From the NCBI GenBank assembly GCA_021292105.1, contig CM037865.1, positions 66,887,630 to 66,951,629 on the forward strand: a stretch of DNA of 64,000 nucleotides. Reading direction: 5' to 3'. A program made the position numbers and the translations under genes. The DNA comes from Anadara kagoshimensis. Taxonomy: Eukaryota; Mollusca; Bivalvia; Arcoida; Arcidae. The notes beneath the pieces are model-generated. The model searched no databases. It was given only the letters and a program-made list of their open reading frames with translations, and was not told the DNA's origin. This document shows positions 11,403-24,950 of the stretch, in pieces (position 1 is the stretch's first letter; every line of letters starts with the position of its first letter).

Positions 11403-11978
11403 ATTAGCGATTGAAAAGAAAAGGAAAAGTTTTAACTTGGTACCCCAGCATTTTATTGGGAAATTGACTTCTTAAGCAATATACAAACATAAAGCATCTT
11501 ACATCAGCCCAGATGGCATCTGACTAAGGCTAATCAGACCTAGAAAACACTTGACCCTCAAACTCTTTTGGTCGCTTGAAATTTGAAAGGTTGATGGTGA
11601 TGTTGCAGAAAAAGACTTCATATCCATGTCGTGTTTGCTTGTTCAGTAACAGGAGCTTGTGTTTTCTTTCATATGTGAAACAAATCGTAATTTTAAGGCA
11701 AAGTGGAATATGTTGTTACTGTTATTGGTGGAATCCTCGTGATATTCGTTGTTCAAAGGCACGTGGTCACCACATGGCAATCTGCTTTTATGGACAATTC
11801 ATTGTGAAATTTATAAAAGTATTTTTTACATTCTGTGCTTGTGTTTTCAACACAAGAACTTTCTCTGAAAGCTAGTAAGAACTTCAAATTTTGGTATGTT
11901 ACACTTAGTGACTTTTTGCCAAATAAATCTGTCTACAGCGTTTGACTTCTTTACTGGATATTTATTACAAACCAATGA

Positions 11979-12141
11979 GGGCTGTGGTGGCTTAGTGGTT
12001 AGGTTCTTTCTACGCTACGTGGGTTCAATCCCCGATTGTAATGCCATATGTGGAAAGTGGATTCCCCTTACAATTGGCCTGTTGGTTAGTTCGGTCAGTA
12101 TGATGTATGCAATGTCAATCTGCGCAAGTGAATATCAGTGA
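11979..12141 (+). mobile_element. tRNA-like SINE segment, unit 2
   Basis: Copy of the unit 1 segment at 4307, with the same A and B boxes and small deletions in the body. Confidence 0.68.
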
Positions 12142-12536
12142 AACTGCACCATTTATTCAAGTTTGGTCTTATTCTAGGAATATAACAAACATAACCGCAT
12201 ACACTCTTGCACCACATGAAATTGAATGGAAATAAGTCACATGACATCAATATCGGCAGTCCATATGTTTAAAATACATGTATTTATGTAAGTAAAATTT
12301 ACTGTGCGTTCATACGACATTGTAGCAAAATTTGCATACCTAAGTATAAATTACTCACATATTATAGCAAATTTGCACTTGGTCCCTACTAGGTGTAAAT
12401 TTACTTACATGAGTAAAATTTGCGTATGTGCAAAGTTGTTCATACGACACATTTTGCACATGTGAGTAAATTTACATATGAGTAAAAAATACTTAGGTAT
12501 GCAATTCTCGCCGTATAAATGGGGCTTTAGACTATG

Positions 12537-12812
12537 AGGTATAGTTACTACTATAGACACTTAGACTATGAGGTATAGTTACTACTATAGACACTTAGAC
12601 TATGAGGTATAGTTACTACTATAGACACTTAGACTATGAGGTATAGTTACTACTATAGACACTTAGACTATGAGGTATAGTTACTACTATAGACACTTAG
12701 ACTATGAGGTATAGTTACTACTATAGACACTTAGACTATGATGTATAGTTACTACTATAGACACTTAGACTATGAGGTATAGTTACTACTATAGACACTT
12801 AGACTATGAGGT
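12537..12812. repeat. 34-bp minisatellite, unit 2, right part
   Basis: About eight copies; two fewer than in unit 1. Confidence 0.95.
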
Positions 12813-13349
12813 ATAAACAGTTTTAGTAAAATACAAGATAACCATCATTTCTGTAAGGGATAAACATAGATTGTGACTATAGGTACACAAATCCAAGAGT
12901 GATGATAATTCAGCTTAAATAGGAATGTATCAGAAAATAGTCATGATCTCATTATTATTATTTTATTTACAAAAAATTATTAAATTTCTTTTACCCAATA
13001 ATCAATGTATTCATGAATAAATTCTTGCAGATTTAGTTATGTAGATTACTGTAAACATATTTATATTCGCTGTGTACTAATTTTGGCTTATTTCGCAGTC
13101 GTTTGTTTTGCAAGAAATTAATACAGAGCAAAAATTATATTATTCTTATGGTGTTATAGTACATTTAAAAAAAACTTAGAATTAAACTACACAGATAGTC
13201 ACATACTTCGAAAATAAATACACACGAAATTTAATATGTTTATATGGTTTTCCAGTTATAATCTGCCGGGGTACATGAGAGCACGCGACGTTTAGCGGTA
13301 AAAGGGAAGTAACTCGTACATCTCTGACGTCTAGTTACGGTAAACAAAC

Positions 13350-13553
13350 ATGGCGACAACGCACGCAAGTCACAGAAAATACGAAATGGAAGTTAAAAAG
13401 GGCCTGCGGCTCAGGGTACATAAATCTTTGACGGGGTACATGGGACCATGTAACCTGCCAAAGCCCTGTATAACTTATAATGGTTTTCCAGTTATACTGG
13501 GAGAAAATACAGTTCATGTATTCATTTCTTATAATTCAGGTTATTTCAACTAA
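13350..13553 (+). CDS. Unrecognised 67-codon ORF, unit 2
   Basis: Copy of the ORF at 5751-5954 with an identical predicted protein. Confidence 0.33.
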   Translation: MATTHASHRKYEMEVKKGLRLRVHKSLTGYMGPCNLPKPCITYNGFPVILGENTVHVFISYNSGYFN

Positions 13554-15131
13554 AAAGGACAAAAGTTTAATATATTCTACGAGCATTTTGATGCCCATAT
13601 GTGCAATGGATTAATAAAGCATTTTAGTTTTAACAAAGACAGGCAGATCACATGATGAAGATGTTACGTGAAACTCCACACATTTTTAAGAAAATTTGCA
13701 TTAATTCAAATATAAAATTCCTCATGAACAGTCTCTGTTTTATTTTATCAAGTCAGATTCTCAATCGCAGCAAAAGTAATTTACCGATATATAAAAAATA
13801 TGGGAATAGCAAGTTATCCGGTTACAAAAAAAATTTATGTATCGCCGGCCATGTATTTTTTGTTCCAACACCATCACGTACCAAAAACAGTGTCAAGGCA
13901 ACTAATGGTGTACTAGTGCCAGTGACGTCATTAAATGGCACAATTCAGACTGAGTTTTCATTCTTTTTGTGTAATTCAAGCATGCCAGACTTTTTTCGGA
14001 ACAACATGACGTGGCCGGTGATCCATCAATTACATTCGAGATTTTCATGATCTTGGACCATAATAGATGTTCTGTTCAGTTGGGTCTAGTTCAGTCTAGT
14101 TTGATGTTAGTTTTCATTATTGTTTTTACTTACTTGTTCTTGTTCCATTCATTTTTGTTGTTAATTTGTTCTTGGTTGCTATGGTTATTGCCAAGTACAT
14201 GTTATTCCATTACTTGTTTTTTCTCTTGATTTTAATTTTAAGTATTTTATTGTTTTTCTAATGTTAAAATTTATTTATGTATTAATATATAGACAAACAA
14301 CATTGACCTGTCCACTTGACCTTTAATTGAAATATTTATTATGGACCAGAACATAGGTGTATAGGGAATATAGGCGTTTATCAAAATCATTGGAAACCTG
14401 CATTGTTTTTGGTTAACTGCAAATCAAAACTCTGCACATGTATTGGGTGGACCCTTCTAGATAAATATTTCTAATGAAAGGTCAAGCAGACAGGTCAATG
14501 TTGTTTGCCCATAGATTTTTTTAGATGGATGATGATGATGATGATGACCTTGTTACATGGTTATGTTCTGATGACCTTGTTACATGGTTAATTATGTTCC
14601 AATGACTTGTTACAAGGTTAATTATGTTCTGTTGACCATGTTTTATGGTTAATTGTGTTCTGATGACCTTGTTACATGGTTAATTGTGTTCTGATGACCT
14701 TGTTACATGGTTAATTGTGTTCTGTTGACAATGATAATGATGATCTCAGTCTTTCATTTAATACAATGTTATATATAAAAAATTTGACTATTATTTTCAT
14801 AGCAATTTAACAATTAAAATTGGAATGTGGCATAAATTATTGACTTTTGTTCTATATGCATTTTCCACTTCAAAAGTTTATAGAGGAATATTAGATGGTT
14901 TACCAGAGCAAAATGTCTACCAAGCTTAACAGTCATATGTTATTGTGCGCAATGATCGTTATTGGTTTGGGGCATCAGTTGCTTAGTTGTCTAAAGCATG
15001 CACTTACCGATAAGTTGCTTTGTAAAGCATCCAGGCAGATTCTAGTATGAAAATTTTTATTGTATATACCTGTAGTTGGAAGTTTTAAGTCAGAACCAGG
15101 TCAAATCCTTACCAGTTTATGAAAACGACTA

Positions 15132-15462
15132 AATAAAAAACAAACATACTAATCCATGTCCAAATCACAATTCAGAAGCAAAGTAAAAAACTTTGAAACT
15201 GATAAGTTAGGTTAAACATGTGAACTTCCACCACGTAAGTGAGGCCAGGTGCTCCGAAAGGGTAAGCTAGCTACATACGCCAAGTGAGTACCTGTCCTAA
15301 TCAAAATTGAGTGAAAGGAACATGGAAGTATGGGACGTCAAATATATCCAGGGTAATCCCAGACACAATGACATCAAAGTTGTCAACAATACTTTGATGA
15401 AGGCCATACAACTTTTTAAGGGCCCTGATAAGCCTAGGCTTGCAATATCCCTTTTAGGATGA
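15132..15462 (+). repeat. Dispersed repeat with a conserved peptide, unit 2
   Basis: Copy of 7541-7867; the short frame is at 15322-15462. Confidence 0.68.
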
Positions 15463-16432
15463 CAATAGATAAATAAAGCTGGTTTAGATGTATTTATTTA
15501 TTTATTTATTTTTTCATTTTTTTTTTCAATTTTGATATATCACTCTGATACAAAAAACAAATAGCTCTTAAAACAATTAAATTTTAGAGTTATACCATCA
15601 GAATTTTCAACTTCATATAACACTGCAAGCAATGGATTCAAAAATTCCACTTTCTGACCTTGACAAAATGTGTTTGATATTGACCATTCAATTTTTTTCT
15701 GCTACTTGTGTTAATTAAAATCAAGTAACATGTGTATTTGTAGCCTCAGAATACAGCATTACATGGCATTCATTTCAATTCATGTGCTCCATTCTTGAAA
15801 TATACCTATTGTATTATCACATCAAATATTTCACAATTTTAAAAAGTGCTTTTCTTCAAGATTTCAACAATAAAATTTCCAAATGTCTATTAACTTTGAA
15901 AGTATGACATTATTTTTGACAATAATTCCATGTAAACTTAATATGACCATATATATGTCTTTGCTATCCATTGCCTCTTTTAAGTGTAAATGTTGTTTTA
16001 AATCCTGTTTCAGCATTTAGTAAATAGAACATCTTTGAATCACTACAGGTAATATTCCATTCACAAATATGGTGCTGAATTCTAATGAATGACACCAACA
16101 GCAAACAATATCACCGAAGACGCCTGAAAAACAAGATTAAATTGGCTTAATACTGATTAAATATATTATAAAAAAATTATAGGAGGGCATGATAAGCTGG
16201 TAATCTCTCTGACATTTCTAATCAAGAGTTATGGGTTCTAACTCTATTCAGGATGTTAAAATTTTTCATATGACTTTTACCCTAGAGAACTATAAAATGC
16301 TCAATACTAAACAGTCTTTGATCTTATGTTTTCTTATCATATCTCGGTCTGTTTCAATCACTTCTAGTTATAAGCGTCCTCTGTAGCTGTCACAGGTGGA
16401 CTACTCTTTTTCGAACTCTACAGAGGTGTCTT

Positions 16433-17601
16433 GACAAACACCTTAGGGAAGAACAGGCAGGATTCAGAGAAGGACGAGGCACAACGGAACAAATTTTTAT
16501 ACTCAGGAACATCATTGAGCAAACTGTAGAATAGAACTCCAACCTTTACATCTGTTTCATTGACTTTGAAAAAGCATTCGATAGTGTTCACCAAGACACA
16601 CTATGGAAAATCATGAAACAATATGGCATCCCAGACAAGATAATCCAAATAGTAAAATGCATGTACAACAACAACGAATGTGCTGTAATAACATCAAGTG
16701 GAACATCAGACTGGTTTAAAATTAGATCAGGAGTTAAGCAAGGTTGCAACATGTCCGGTTTCCTGTTTCTCATGGTTATCGACTGGGTCATGAGAAAATC
16801 AACTGCCACAAATAACACAGGAATAAGATGGAACTTTACCACCAAACTGGATGACCTAGATTATGCAGATGACATTGCATTAATCTCAAGCACAAAAGAA
16901 CAGCTTCAGAGAAAATTCAGTGACGTAAGCAACAACGCCCATTCCACCGGCCTCAAAATCAATGCTTCAAAGACCAAGGTGATGAGATTCAATGCAAACA
17001 ATGCTCAACCAATCACAAGCAACGACCAGAAAGTAATTGAAGATGTCAAAACCTTTACATACCTAGGAGCAATACTAACCAACACAGGAGGGACAAATGA
17101 AGATATCAGAAGACGACTCTGCCTCGCCCGATTAACATTCAGCAAACTAGCTCCTATTTGGAACAACAGTCAGATCTCAAAAAGAACAAAATTCCGCCTG
17201 CTAAACTCAAATGTACTCTCGGTCCTCCTGTATGGCAGCGAAACATGGAAAATGACAAAAACCGAAGACGCAATGGTAGACACCTTCCTCCACAAATGTC
17301 TAAGAAGAATTTTAAAAATCTACTGGCCACAGAAAATATCGAATGAAGAAACAAGAGCAAGAGCTGGGGCAGAAAAGATCAGCACCACAATCAAAAGAAG
17401 AAGATGGAGATTGCTGGGTCACGTTTTAAGAATGGGAAACAACAGGTACCCAAAACTGGCACTCACCTGGCACCAAAGGGGAAAAGGAAAAGAGGAAGAC
17501 CCAAAGAGACTTGGAGAAGGACCATTGAAAAAGAACGTAAGGAACTAGGTTACAACTCATGGACTGAGGCAACAAATGTAGCAACAGATAGAGGAAAATG
17601 A
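16433..17601 (+). pseudogene. Reverse transcriptase fragment, unit 3 (premature stop and frameshift)
   Basis: Shares the TAG stop with unit 2 (16532-16534). A further single-base loss near 17470 shifts the frame before the GKRKRGRPK motif. The RT core with YADD is intact. Confidence 0.9.
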
Positions 17602-17661
17602 AGAGAACTTGTAAATGGCCCGATTCTCCTCACGGAGAGACGGAAATAAGTCAAGTAAGTC
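16433..17661 (+). mobile_element. 5'-truncated non-LTR retrotransposon (LINE), unit 3
   Basis: Target duplication ACAGAGGTGTCTT at 16420-16432 and 17662-17674; same truncation point as the other copies. Confidence 0.93.
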
Positions 17662-17988
17662 ACAGAGGTGTCTTTAGCATACACTGAGACATGGGACCTC
17701 AGTTTTAAGTCTCGTCTGAACGACTATTCTGGTAATGATGACCTTTTTACGGCTCTAGTATGGGCAGGAGATGAAAATCATCTCAGAAAGTTTCCAAGTC
17801 CTGAGTGAGGTGTGAAACCACGACCATTGACTTCAAACCAGTGATAGTACCACTTCTCCCATGTCCGCCCATTTGGGTTGAGATTGATCGATTATAAGAC
17901 GAGATGAAAACTTTGGTCCAATGTCTTGGTGCATGCTAAAGACAACAACATATACATAGCAATCCATAAGGAAGAATAGGCCATCTGT

Positions 17989-18111
17989 AGTTACTACTAT
18001 AGACACTTAGACTATGAGGTATAGTTACTACTATAGACACTTAGACTATGAGGTATAGTTACTACTATAGACACTTAGACTATGAGGTATAGTTACTACT
18101 ATAGACACTTA
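17989..18111. repeat. 34-bp minisatellite, unit 3, left part
   Basis: Same as 2371-2495. Confidence 0.95.
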
Positions 18112-18289
18112 AGCCCCATTTATACGGCGAGAATTGCATACCTAAGTATTTTTACTCATGTGTAAATTTACTCATGTAAGTAAAAGTATATTTTGCTTTG
18201 TGTTCATACATAATTTATGTACCATAAGTGATATAAAGATTTTAAACATTTTGCGATCATTTTCATTCTAAACGAGAAACAGTTAAGAC

Positions 18290-19010
18290 TAGTTTATCGG
18301 ACAAAAAGAGTGTCCCTCGTTATATGTGTATTTAAGCACTGGTTTGATACTGGTTTATCAGACAAGAAGAGTGTCCCTCTTTATATGTGTATTTAAGCAC
18401 TGGTTTGATACTGGTTTATCAGACAAGAAGAGTGTCCCCCTTTATATGTGTATTTTAGCACTGGTTTGATACTGGTTTATCAGACAAGAAGAGTGTCCCC
18501 CTTTATATGTGTATTTTAGCACTGGTTTATAGGACAAGAAGAGTATCCCCCTTTATACGTGTATTTTAGCACTGGTTTGATACTGGTTTATCGGACAAGA
18601 AGAGTATCCCCCTTTATATGTGTATTTTAGCACTGGTTTGATACTGGTTTATCGGACAAGAAGAGTGTCCCCCTTTATATGTGTATTTTAGCACTGGTTT
18701 GATACTGGTTTATCGGACAAGAAGAGTATCCCCCTTTATATGTGTATTTTAGCACTGGTTTGATACTGGTTTATCGGACAAGAAGAGTATCCCCCTTAAT
18801 ATGTGTATTTAAGCACTGGTTTGATACTGGTTTATCGGACAAGAAGAGTATCCCCCTTTATATGTGTATTTTAGCACTGGTTTGATACTGGTTTATCAGA
18901 CAAGAAGAGTGTCCCCCTTTATATGTGTATTTTAGCACTGGTTTGATACTGGTTTATCAGACAAGAAGAGTATCCCTCTTTTATATGTGTATTTTAGCAC
19001 TGGTTTGATA
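18290..19010. repeat. 61-bp minisatellite inside the DNA transposon, unit 3
   Basis: Same family as 3061-3725, with few one-base gaps. Confidence 0.93.
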
Positions 19011-19590
19011 ATTAGCGATTGAAAAGACAAAGGAAAAGTTTTAACTTGGTACCCCAGCATATCCATTGGGAAATTGACTTCTTAAGCAATATACAAACAT
19101 AAAGCATCTTACATCAGCCCAGATGACATCTGACTAAGGCTAATCAGACCTAGAAAACACTTGACCCTCAAACTCTTTTGGTCGCTTGAAATTTGAAAGG
19201 TTGATGGTGATGTTTGCAGAAAAAGACTTCATATCCATGTCGTGTTTGCTTGTTCAGTAACAGGAGCTTGTGTTGTTCTTTCATATGTGAAACAAATCGT
19301 AATTTTTAAGGCAAAGTGGAATATTGTTGTTACTGTTATTGTGGAATCCTCGTGATATTCGTTGTTCAAAGGCACGTGGTCACCACATGGCAATCTGCTT
19401 TTGGACAATTCATTGTGAAATTTATAAAAGTATTTTTTACATTCTGTGCTTGTGTTTTCAACACAAGAACTTTCTCTGAAAGCTAGTAAGAACTTCAAAT
19501 TTTGGTATGTTACACTTAGTGACTTTTTTGCCAAATAAATCTGTCTACAGCGTTTGACTTCTTTACTGGATATTTATTACAAACCAATGA

Positions 19591-19755
19591 GGGCTGTGGT
19601 GGCTTAGTGGTTAGGTTCTTTCTACGCTACGTGGGTTCAATCCCCGATTGTAATGCCATATGTGGAAAGTGGATTCCCCTTACAATTGGCCCCGTTGGTT
19701 AGTTCGGTGTCAGTATGATGTATGCAATGTCAATCTGCGCAAGTGAATATCAGTG
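19591..19755 (+). mobile_element. tRNA-like SINE segment, unit 3
   Basis: Copy of the unit 1 segment at 4307, with the same A and B boxes. Confidence 0.68.
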
Positions 19756-20141
19756 AAACTGCACCATTTATTCAAGTTTGGTCTTATTCTAGGAATATAA
19801 CAAACATAACCGCATACACTCTTGCACCACATGAAATTGAATGGAAATAAGTCACATGACATCAATATCGGCAGTCCATATGTTTAAAATACATGTATTT
19901 ATGTAAGTAAAATTTACTGTGCGTTCATACGACATTGTAGCAAAATTTGCATACCTAAGTATAAATTACTCACATATTATAGCAAATTTGCACTTGGTCC
20001 CTACTAGGTGTAAATTTACTTACATGAGTAAAATTTGCGTATGTGCAAAGTTGTTCATACGACACATTTTGCACATGTGAGTAAATTTACATATGAGTAA
20101 AAAATACTTAGGTATGCAATTCTCGCCGTATAAATGGGGCT

Positions 20142-20427
20142 TTAGACTATGAGGTACAGTTACTACTATAGACACTTAGACTATGAGGTATAGTTACTAC
20201 TATAGACACTTAGACTATGAGGTATAGTTACTACTATAGACACTTAGACTATGAGGTATAGTTACTACTATAGACACTTAGACTATGAGGTATAGTTACT
20301 ACTATAGACACTTAGACTATGAGGTATAGTTACTACTATAGACACTTAGACTATGATGTATAGTTACTACTATAGACACTTAGACTATGAGGTATAGTTA
20401 CTACTATAGACACTTAGACTATGAGGT
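20142..20427. repeat. 34-bp minisatellite, unit 3, right part
   Basis: About eight copies of the 34-bp unit. Confidence 0.95.
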
Positions 20428-20967
20428 ATAAACAGTTTTAGTAAAATACAAGATAACCATCATTTCTGTAAGGGATAAACATAGATTGTGACTATAGGTA
20501 CACAAATCCAAGAGTGATGATAATTCAGCTTAAATAGGAATGTATCAGAAAATAGTCATGATATCATTATTATTAATTATTATTTACAAAAAATTATTAA
20601 ATTTCTTTTACCCAATAATCAATGTATTCATGAATAAATTCTTGCAGATTTAGTTATGTAGATTACTGTAAACATATTTATATTCGCTGTGTACTAATTT
20701 TGGCTTATTTCGCAGTCGTTTGTTTTGCAAGAAATTAATACAGAGCAAAAATTATATTATTCTTATGGTGTTATAGTACATTTAAAAAAAAACTTAGAAT
20801 TAAACTACACAGATAGTCACATACTTCGAAAATAAATACACACGAAATTTAATATGTTTATATGGTTTTCCAGTTATAATCTGCCGGGGTACATGAGAGC
20901 ACGCGACGTTTAGCGGTAAAAGGGAAGTAACTCGTACATCTCTGACGTCTAGTTACGGTAAACAAAC

Positions 20968-21171
20968 ATGGCGACAACGCACGCAAGTCACAGAAAATAC
21001 GAAATGGAAGTTAAAAAGGGCCTGCGGCTCAGGGTACATAAATCTTTGACGGGGTACATGGGACCATGTAACCTGCCAAAGCCCTGTATAACTTATAATG
21101 GTTTTCCAGTTATACTGGGAGAAAATACAGTTCATGTATTCATTTCTTATAATTCAGGTTATTTCAACTAA
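20968..21171 (+). CDS. Unrecognised 67-codon ORF, unit 3
   Basis: Copy of the ORF at 5751-5954 with an identical predicted protein. Confidence 0.33.
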   Translation: MATTHASHRKYEMEVKKGLRLRVHKSLTGYMGPCNLPKPCITYNGFPVILGENTVHVFISYNSGYFN

Positions 21172-22752
21172 AAAGGACAAAAGTTTAATATATTCTACGA
21201 GCATTTTGATGCCCATATGTGCAATGGATTAATAAAGCATTTTAGTTTTAACAAAGACAGGCAGATCACATGATGAAGATGTTACGTGAAACTCCACACA
21301 TTTTTAAGAAAATTTGCATTAATTCAAATATAAAATTCCTCATGAACAGTCTCTGTTTTATTTTATCAAGTCAGATTCTCAATCGCAGCAAAAGTAATTT
21401 ACCGATATATAAGAAAATATGGGAATAGCAAGTTATCCGGTTACAAAAAAATTTATGTATCGCCGGCCATGTATTTTTTGTTCCAACACCATCACGGTAC
21501 CAAAAACAGTGTCAAGGCAACTAATGGTGTACTAGTGCCAGTGACGTCATTAAATGGCACAATTCAGACTGAGTTTTCATTCTTTTTGTGTAATTCAAGC
21601 ATGCCAGACTTTTTTCGGAACAACATGACGTGGCCGGTGATCCATCAATTACATTCGAGATTTTCATGATCTTGGACCATAATAGATGTTCTGTTCAGTT
21701 GGGTCTAGTTCAGTCTAGTTTGATGTTAGTTTTCATTATTGTTTTTACTTACTTGTTCTTGTTCCATTCATTTTTGTTGTTAATTTGTTCTTGGTTGCTA
21801 TGGTTATTGCCAAGTACATGTTATTCCATTACTTGTTTTTTCTCTTGATTTTAATTTTAAGTATTTTATTGTTTTTCTAATGTTAAAATTTATTTATGTA
21901 TTAATATATAGACAAACAACATTGACCTGTCCACTTGACCTTTAATTGAAATATTTATTATGGACCAGAACATAGGTGTATAGGGAATGTAGGCGTTTAT
22001 CAAAATCATTGGAAACCTGCATTGTTTTTGGTTAACTGCAAATCAAAACTCTGCACATGTATTGGGTGGACCCTTCTAGATAAATATTTCTAATGAAAGG
22101 TCAAGCAGACAGGTCAATGTTGTTTGCCCATAGATTTTTTTAGATGGATGATGATGATGATGATGACCTTGTTACATGGTTATGTTCTGATGACCTTGTT
22201 ACATGGTTAATTATGTTCCAATGACCTTGTTACAAGGTTAATTATGTTCTGTTGACCATGTTTTTGGTTAATTGTGTTCTGATGACCTTGTTACATGGTT
22301 AATTGTGTTCTGATGACCTTGTTACATGGTTAATTGTGTTCTGTTGACAATGATAATGATGATCTCAGTCTTTCATTTAATACAATGTTATATATAAAAC
22401 AAATTTGACTATTATTTTCATAGCAATTTAACAATTAAAATTGGAATGTGGCATAAATTATTGACTTTTGTTCTATATGCATTTTCCACTTCAAAAGTTT
22501 ATAGAGGAATATTAGATGGTTTACCAGAGCAAAAGGTCTACCAAGCTTAACAGTCATATGTTATTGTGCGCAATGATCGTTATTGGTTTGGGGCATCAGT
22601 TGCTTAGTTGTCTAAAGCATGCACTTACCGATAAGTTGCTTTGTAAAGCATCCAGGCAGATTCTAGTATGAAAATTTTTATTGTATATACCTGTAGTTGG
22701 AAGTTTTAAGTCAGAACCAGGTCAAATCCTTACCAGTTTATGAAAACGACTA

Positions 22753-23083
22753 AATAAAAAACAAACATACTAATCCATGTCCAAATCACAATTCAGAAGC
22801 AAAGTAAAAAACTTTGAAACTGATAAGTTAGGTTAAACATGTGAACTTCCACCACGTAAGTGAGGCCAGGTGCTCCGAAAGGGTAAGCTAGCTACATACG
22901 CCAAGTGAGTACCTGTCCTAATCAAAATTGAGTGAAAGGAACATGGAAGTATGGGACGTCAAATATATCCAGGGTAATCCCAGACACAATGACATCAAAG
23001 TTGTCAACAATACTTTGATGAAGGCCATACAACTTTTTAAGGGCCCTGATAAGCCTAGGCTTGCAATATCCCTTTTAGGATGA
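22753..23083 (+). repeat. Dispersed repeat with a conserved peptide, unit 3
   Basis: Copy of 7541-7867; the short frame is at 22943-23083. Confidence 0.68.
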
Positions 23084-24037
23084 CAATAGATAAATAAAGC
23101 TGGTTTAGATGTATTTATTTATTTATTTATTTTTTCATTATTTTTTTTCAATTTTGATATATCACTCTGATACAAAAAACAAATAGCTCTTAAAACAATT
23201 AAATTTTAGAGTTATACCATCAGAATTTTCAACTTCATATAACACTGCAAGCAATGGATTCAAAAATTCCACTTTCTGACCTTGACAAAATGTGTTTGAT
23301 ATTGACCATTCAATTTTTTTCTGCTACTTGTGTTAATTAAAATCAAGTAACATGTGTATTTGTAGCCTCAGAATACAGCATTACATGGCATTCATTTCAA
23401 TTCATGTGCTCCATTCTTGAAATATACCTATTGTATTATCACATCAAATATTTCACAATTTTAAAAAGTGCTTTTCTTCAAGATTTCAACAATAAAATTT
23501 CCAAATGTCTATTAACTTTGAAAGTATGACATTATTTTTGACAATGTAATTCCATGTAAACTTAATATGACCATATATATGTCTTTGCTATCCATTGCCT
23601 CTTTTAAGTGTAAATGTTGTTTTAAATCCTGTTTCAGCATTTAGTAAATAGAACATCTTTGAATCACTACAGGTAATATTCCATTCACAAATATGGTGCT
23701 GAATTCTAATGAATGACACCAACAGCAAACAATATCACCGAAGACGCCTGAAAAACAAGATTAAATTGAGCTTAATACTGATTAAATATTAAATTATAGG
23801 AGGACATGATAAGCTGGTAATCTCTCTGACATTTCTAATCAAGAGTTATGGGTTCTAACTCTATTCAGGATGTTAAAATTTTTCATATGACTTTTATCCA
23901 TAGAGAACTATAAAATGCTCAATACTAAACAGTCTTTGATCTTATGTTTTCTTATCATATCTCGGTCTGTTTCAATCACTTCTAGTTATAAGCGTCCTCT
24001 GTAGCTGCCACAGGTGGACTACTCTTTTTCGAACTCT

Positions 24038-24050
24038 ACAGAGGTGTCTT
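24038..24050 (+). other. Empty LINE insertion site in unit 4
   Basis: A single ACAGAGGTGTCTT followed directly by TAGCATACACTGAG. In units 1-3 the same 13 bp flank the LINE on both sides. This is the pre-insertion state. Confidence 0.93.
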
Positions 24051-24360
24051 TAGCATACACTGAGACATGGGACCTCAGTTTTAAGTCTCGTCTGAACGAC
24101 TATTCTGGTAATGATGACCTTTTTACGGCTCTAGTATGGGCAGGAGATGAAAATCATCTCAGAAAGTTTCCAAGTCCTGAGTGAGGTGTGAAACCACGAC
24201 CATTGACTTCAAACCAGTGATAGTACCACTTCTCCCATGTCCGCCCATTTGGGTTGAGATTGATCGATTATAAGACGAGATGAAAACTTTGGTCCAATGT
24301 CTTGGTGCATGCTAAAGACAACAACATATACCTAGCAATCCATAAGGAAGAATAGGCCAT

Positions 24361-24843
24361 CTGTAGTTACTACTATAGACACTTAGACTATGAGGTATAG
24401 TTACTACTATAGACACTTAGACTATGAGGTATAGTTACTACTACAGACACTTAGACTATGAGGTATAGTTACTACTATAGACACTTAGACTATGAGGTAT
24501 AGTTACTACTATAGACACTTAGACTATGAGGTATAGTTACTACTATAGACACTTAGACTATGAGGTATAGTTACTACTATAGACACTTAGACTATGAGGT
24601 ATAGTTACTACTATAGACACTTAGACTATGAGGTATAGTTACTACTACAGACACTTAGACTATGAGGTATAGTTACTACTACAGACACTTAGACTATGAG
24701 GTATAGTTACTACTATAGACACTTAGACTATGAGGTATAGTTACTACTATAGACACTTAGACTATGAGGTATAGTTACTACTATAGACACTTAGACTATG
24801 AGGTATAGTTACTACTATAGACACTTAGACTATGTGGTATAAA
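24361..24843. repeat. 34-bp minisatellite, unit 4, uninterrupted
   Basis: About fourteen contiguous copies with no transposon. Some carry CTACAGACAC instead of CTATAGACAC, a variant absent from units 1-3. Confidence 0.95.
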
Positions 24844-24950
24844 CAGTTTTAGTAAAATACAAGATAACCATCATTTCTGTAAGGGATAAACATAGATTGT
24901 GACTATAGGTACACAAATCCAAGAGTGATGATAATTCAGCTTAAATAGGA

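Larger units (their letters stand above)
10516..12536. mobile_element. DNA transposon with long TIRs, unit 2
   Basis: Same element without the SINE: 2021 bp, TTA duplication at 10513-10515 and 12537-12539. Confidence 0.87.
7998..15591. repeat. Tandem array, unit 2 (7594 bp)
   Basis: Nearly identical to unit 1 throughout, without the SINE. Many single-base deletions cluster at 10800-12100 (for example in the 61-bp minisatellite), which looks more like consensus error than divergence. Confidence 0.95.
18112..20141. mobile_element. DNA transposon with long TIRs, unit 3
   Basis: Same element, 2030 bp, TTA duplication at 18109-18111 and 20142-20144. Confidence 0.87.
15592..23213. repeat. Tandem array, unit 3 (7622 bp)
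   Basis: Same layout as unit 2. It shares GAATCACTACAGG with unit 4, where units 1 and 2 have GAAACACTACAGG, so neighbouring units share variants. Confidence 0.95.
23214..24950. repeat. Tandem array, unit 4 (truncated; lacks the LINE and the DNA transposon)
   Basis: Homologous to the unit start, but at 24038-24050 it has one copy of ACAGAGGTGTCTT with no LINE. Its 34-bp minisatellite (24361-24843) is uninterrupted. Homology to the other units stops at about 24950, where a different minisatellite starts. Confidence 0.93.

Noticed and set aside
19229-19534. 101-codon minus-strand ORF in unit 3
   Set aside because: It is open only because of a small deletion private to unit 3; the same place is closed in units 1 and 2, and it lies in a non-coding transposon.
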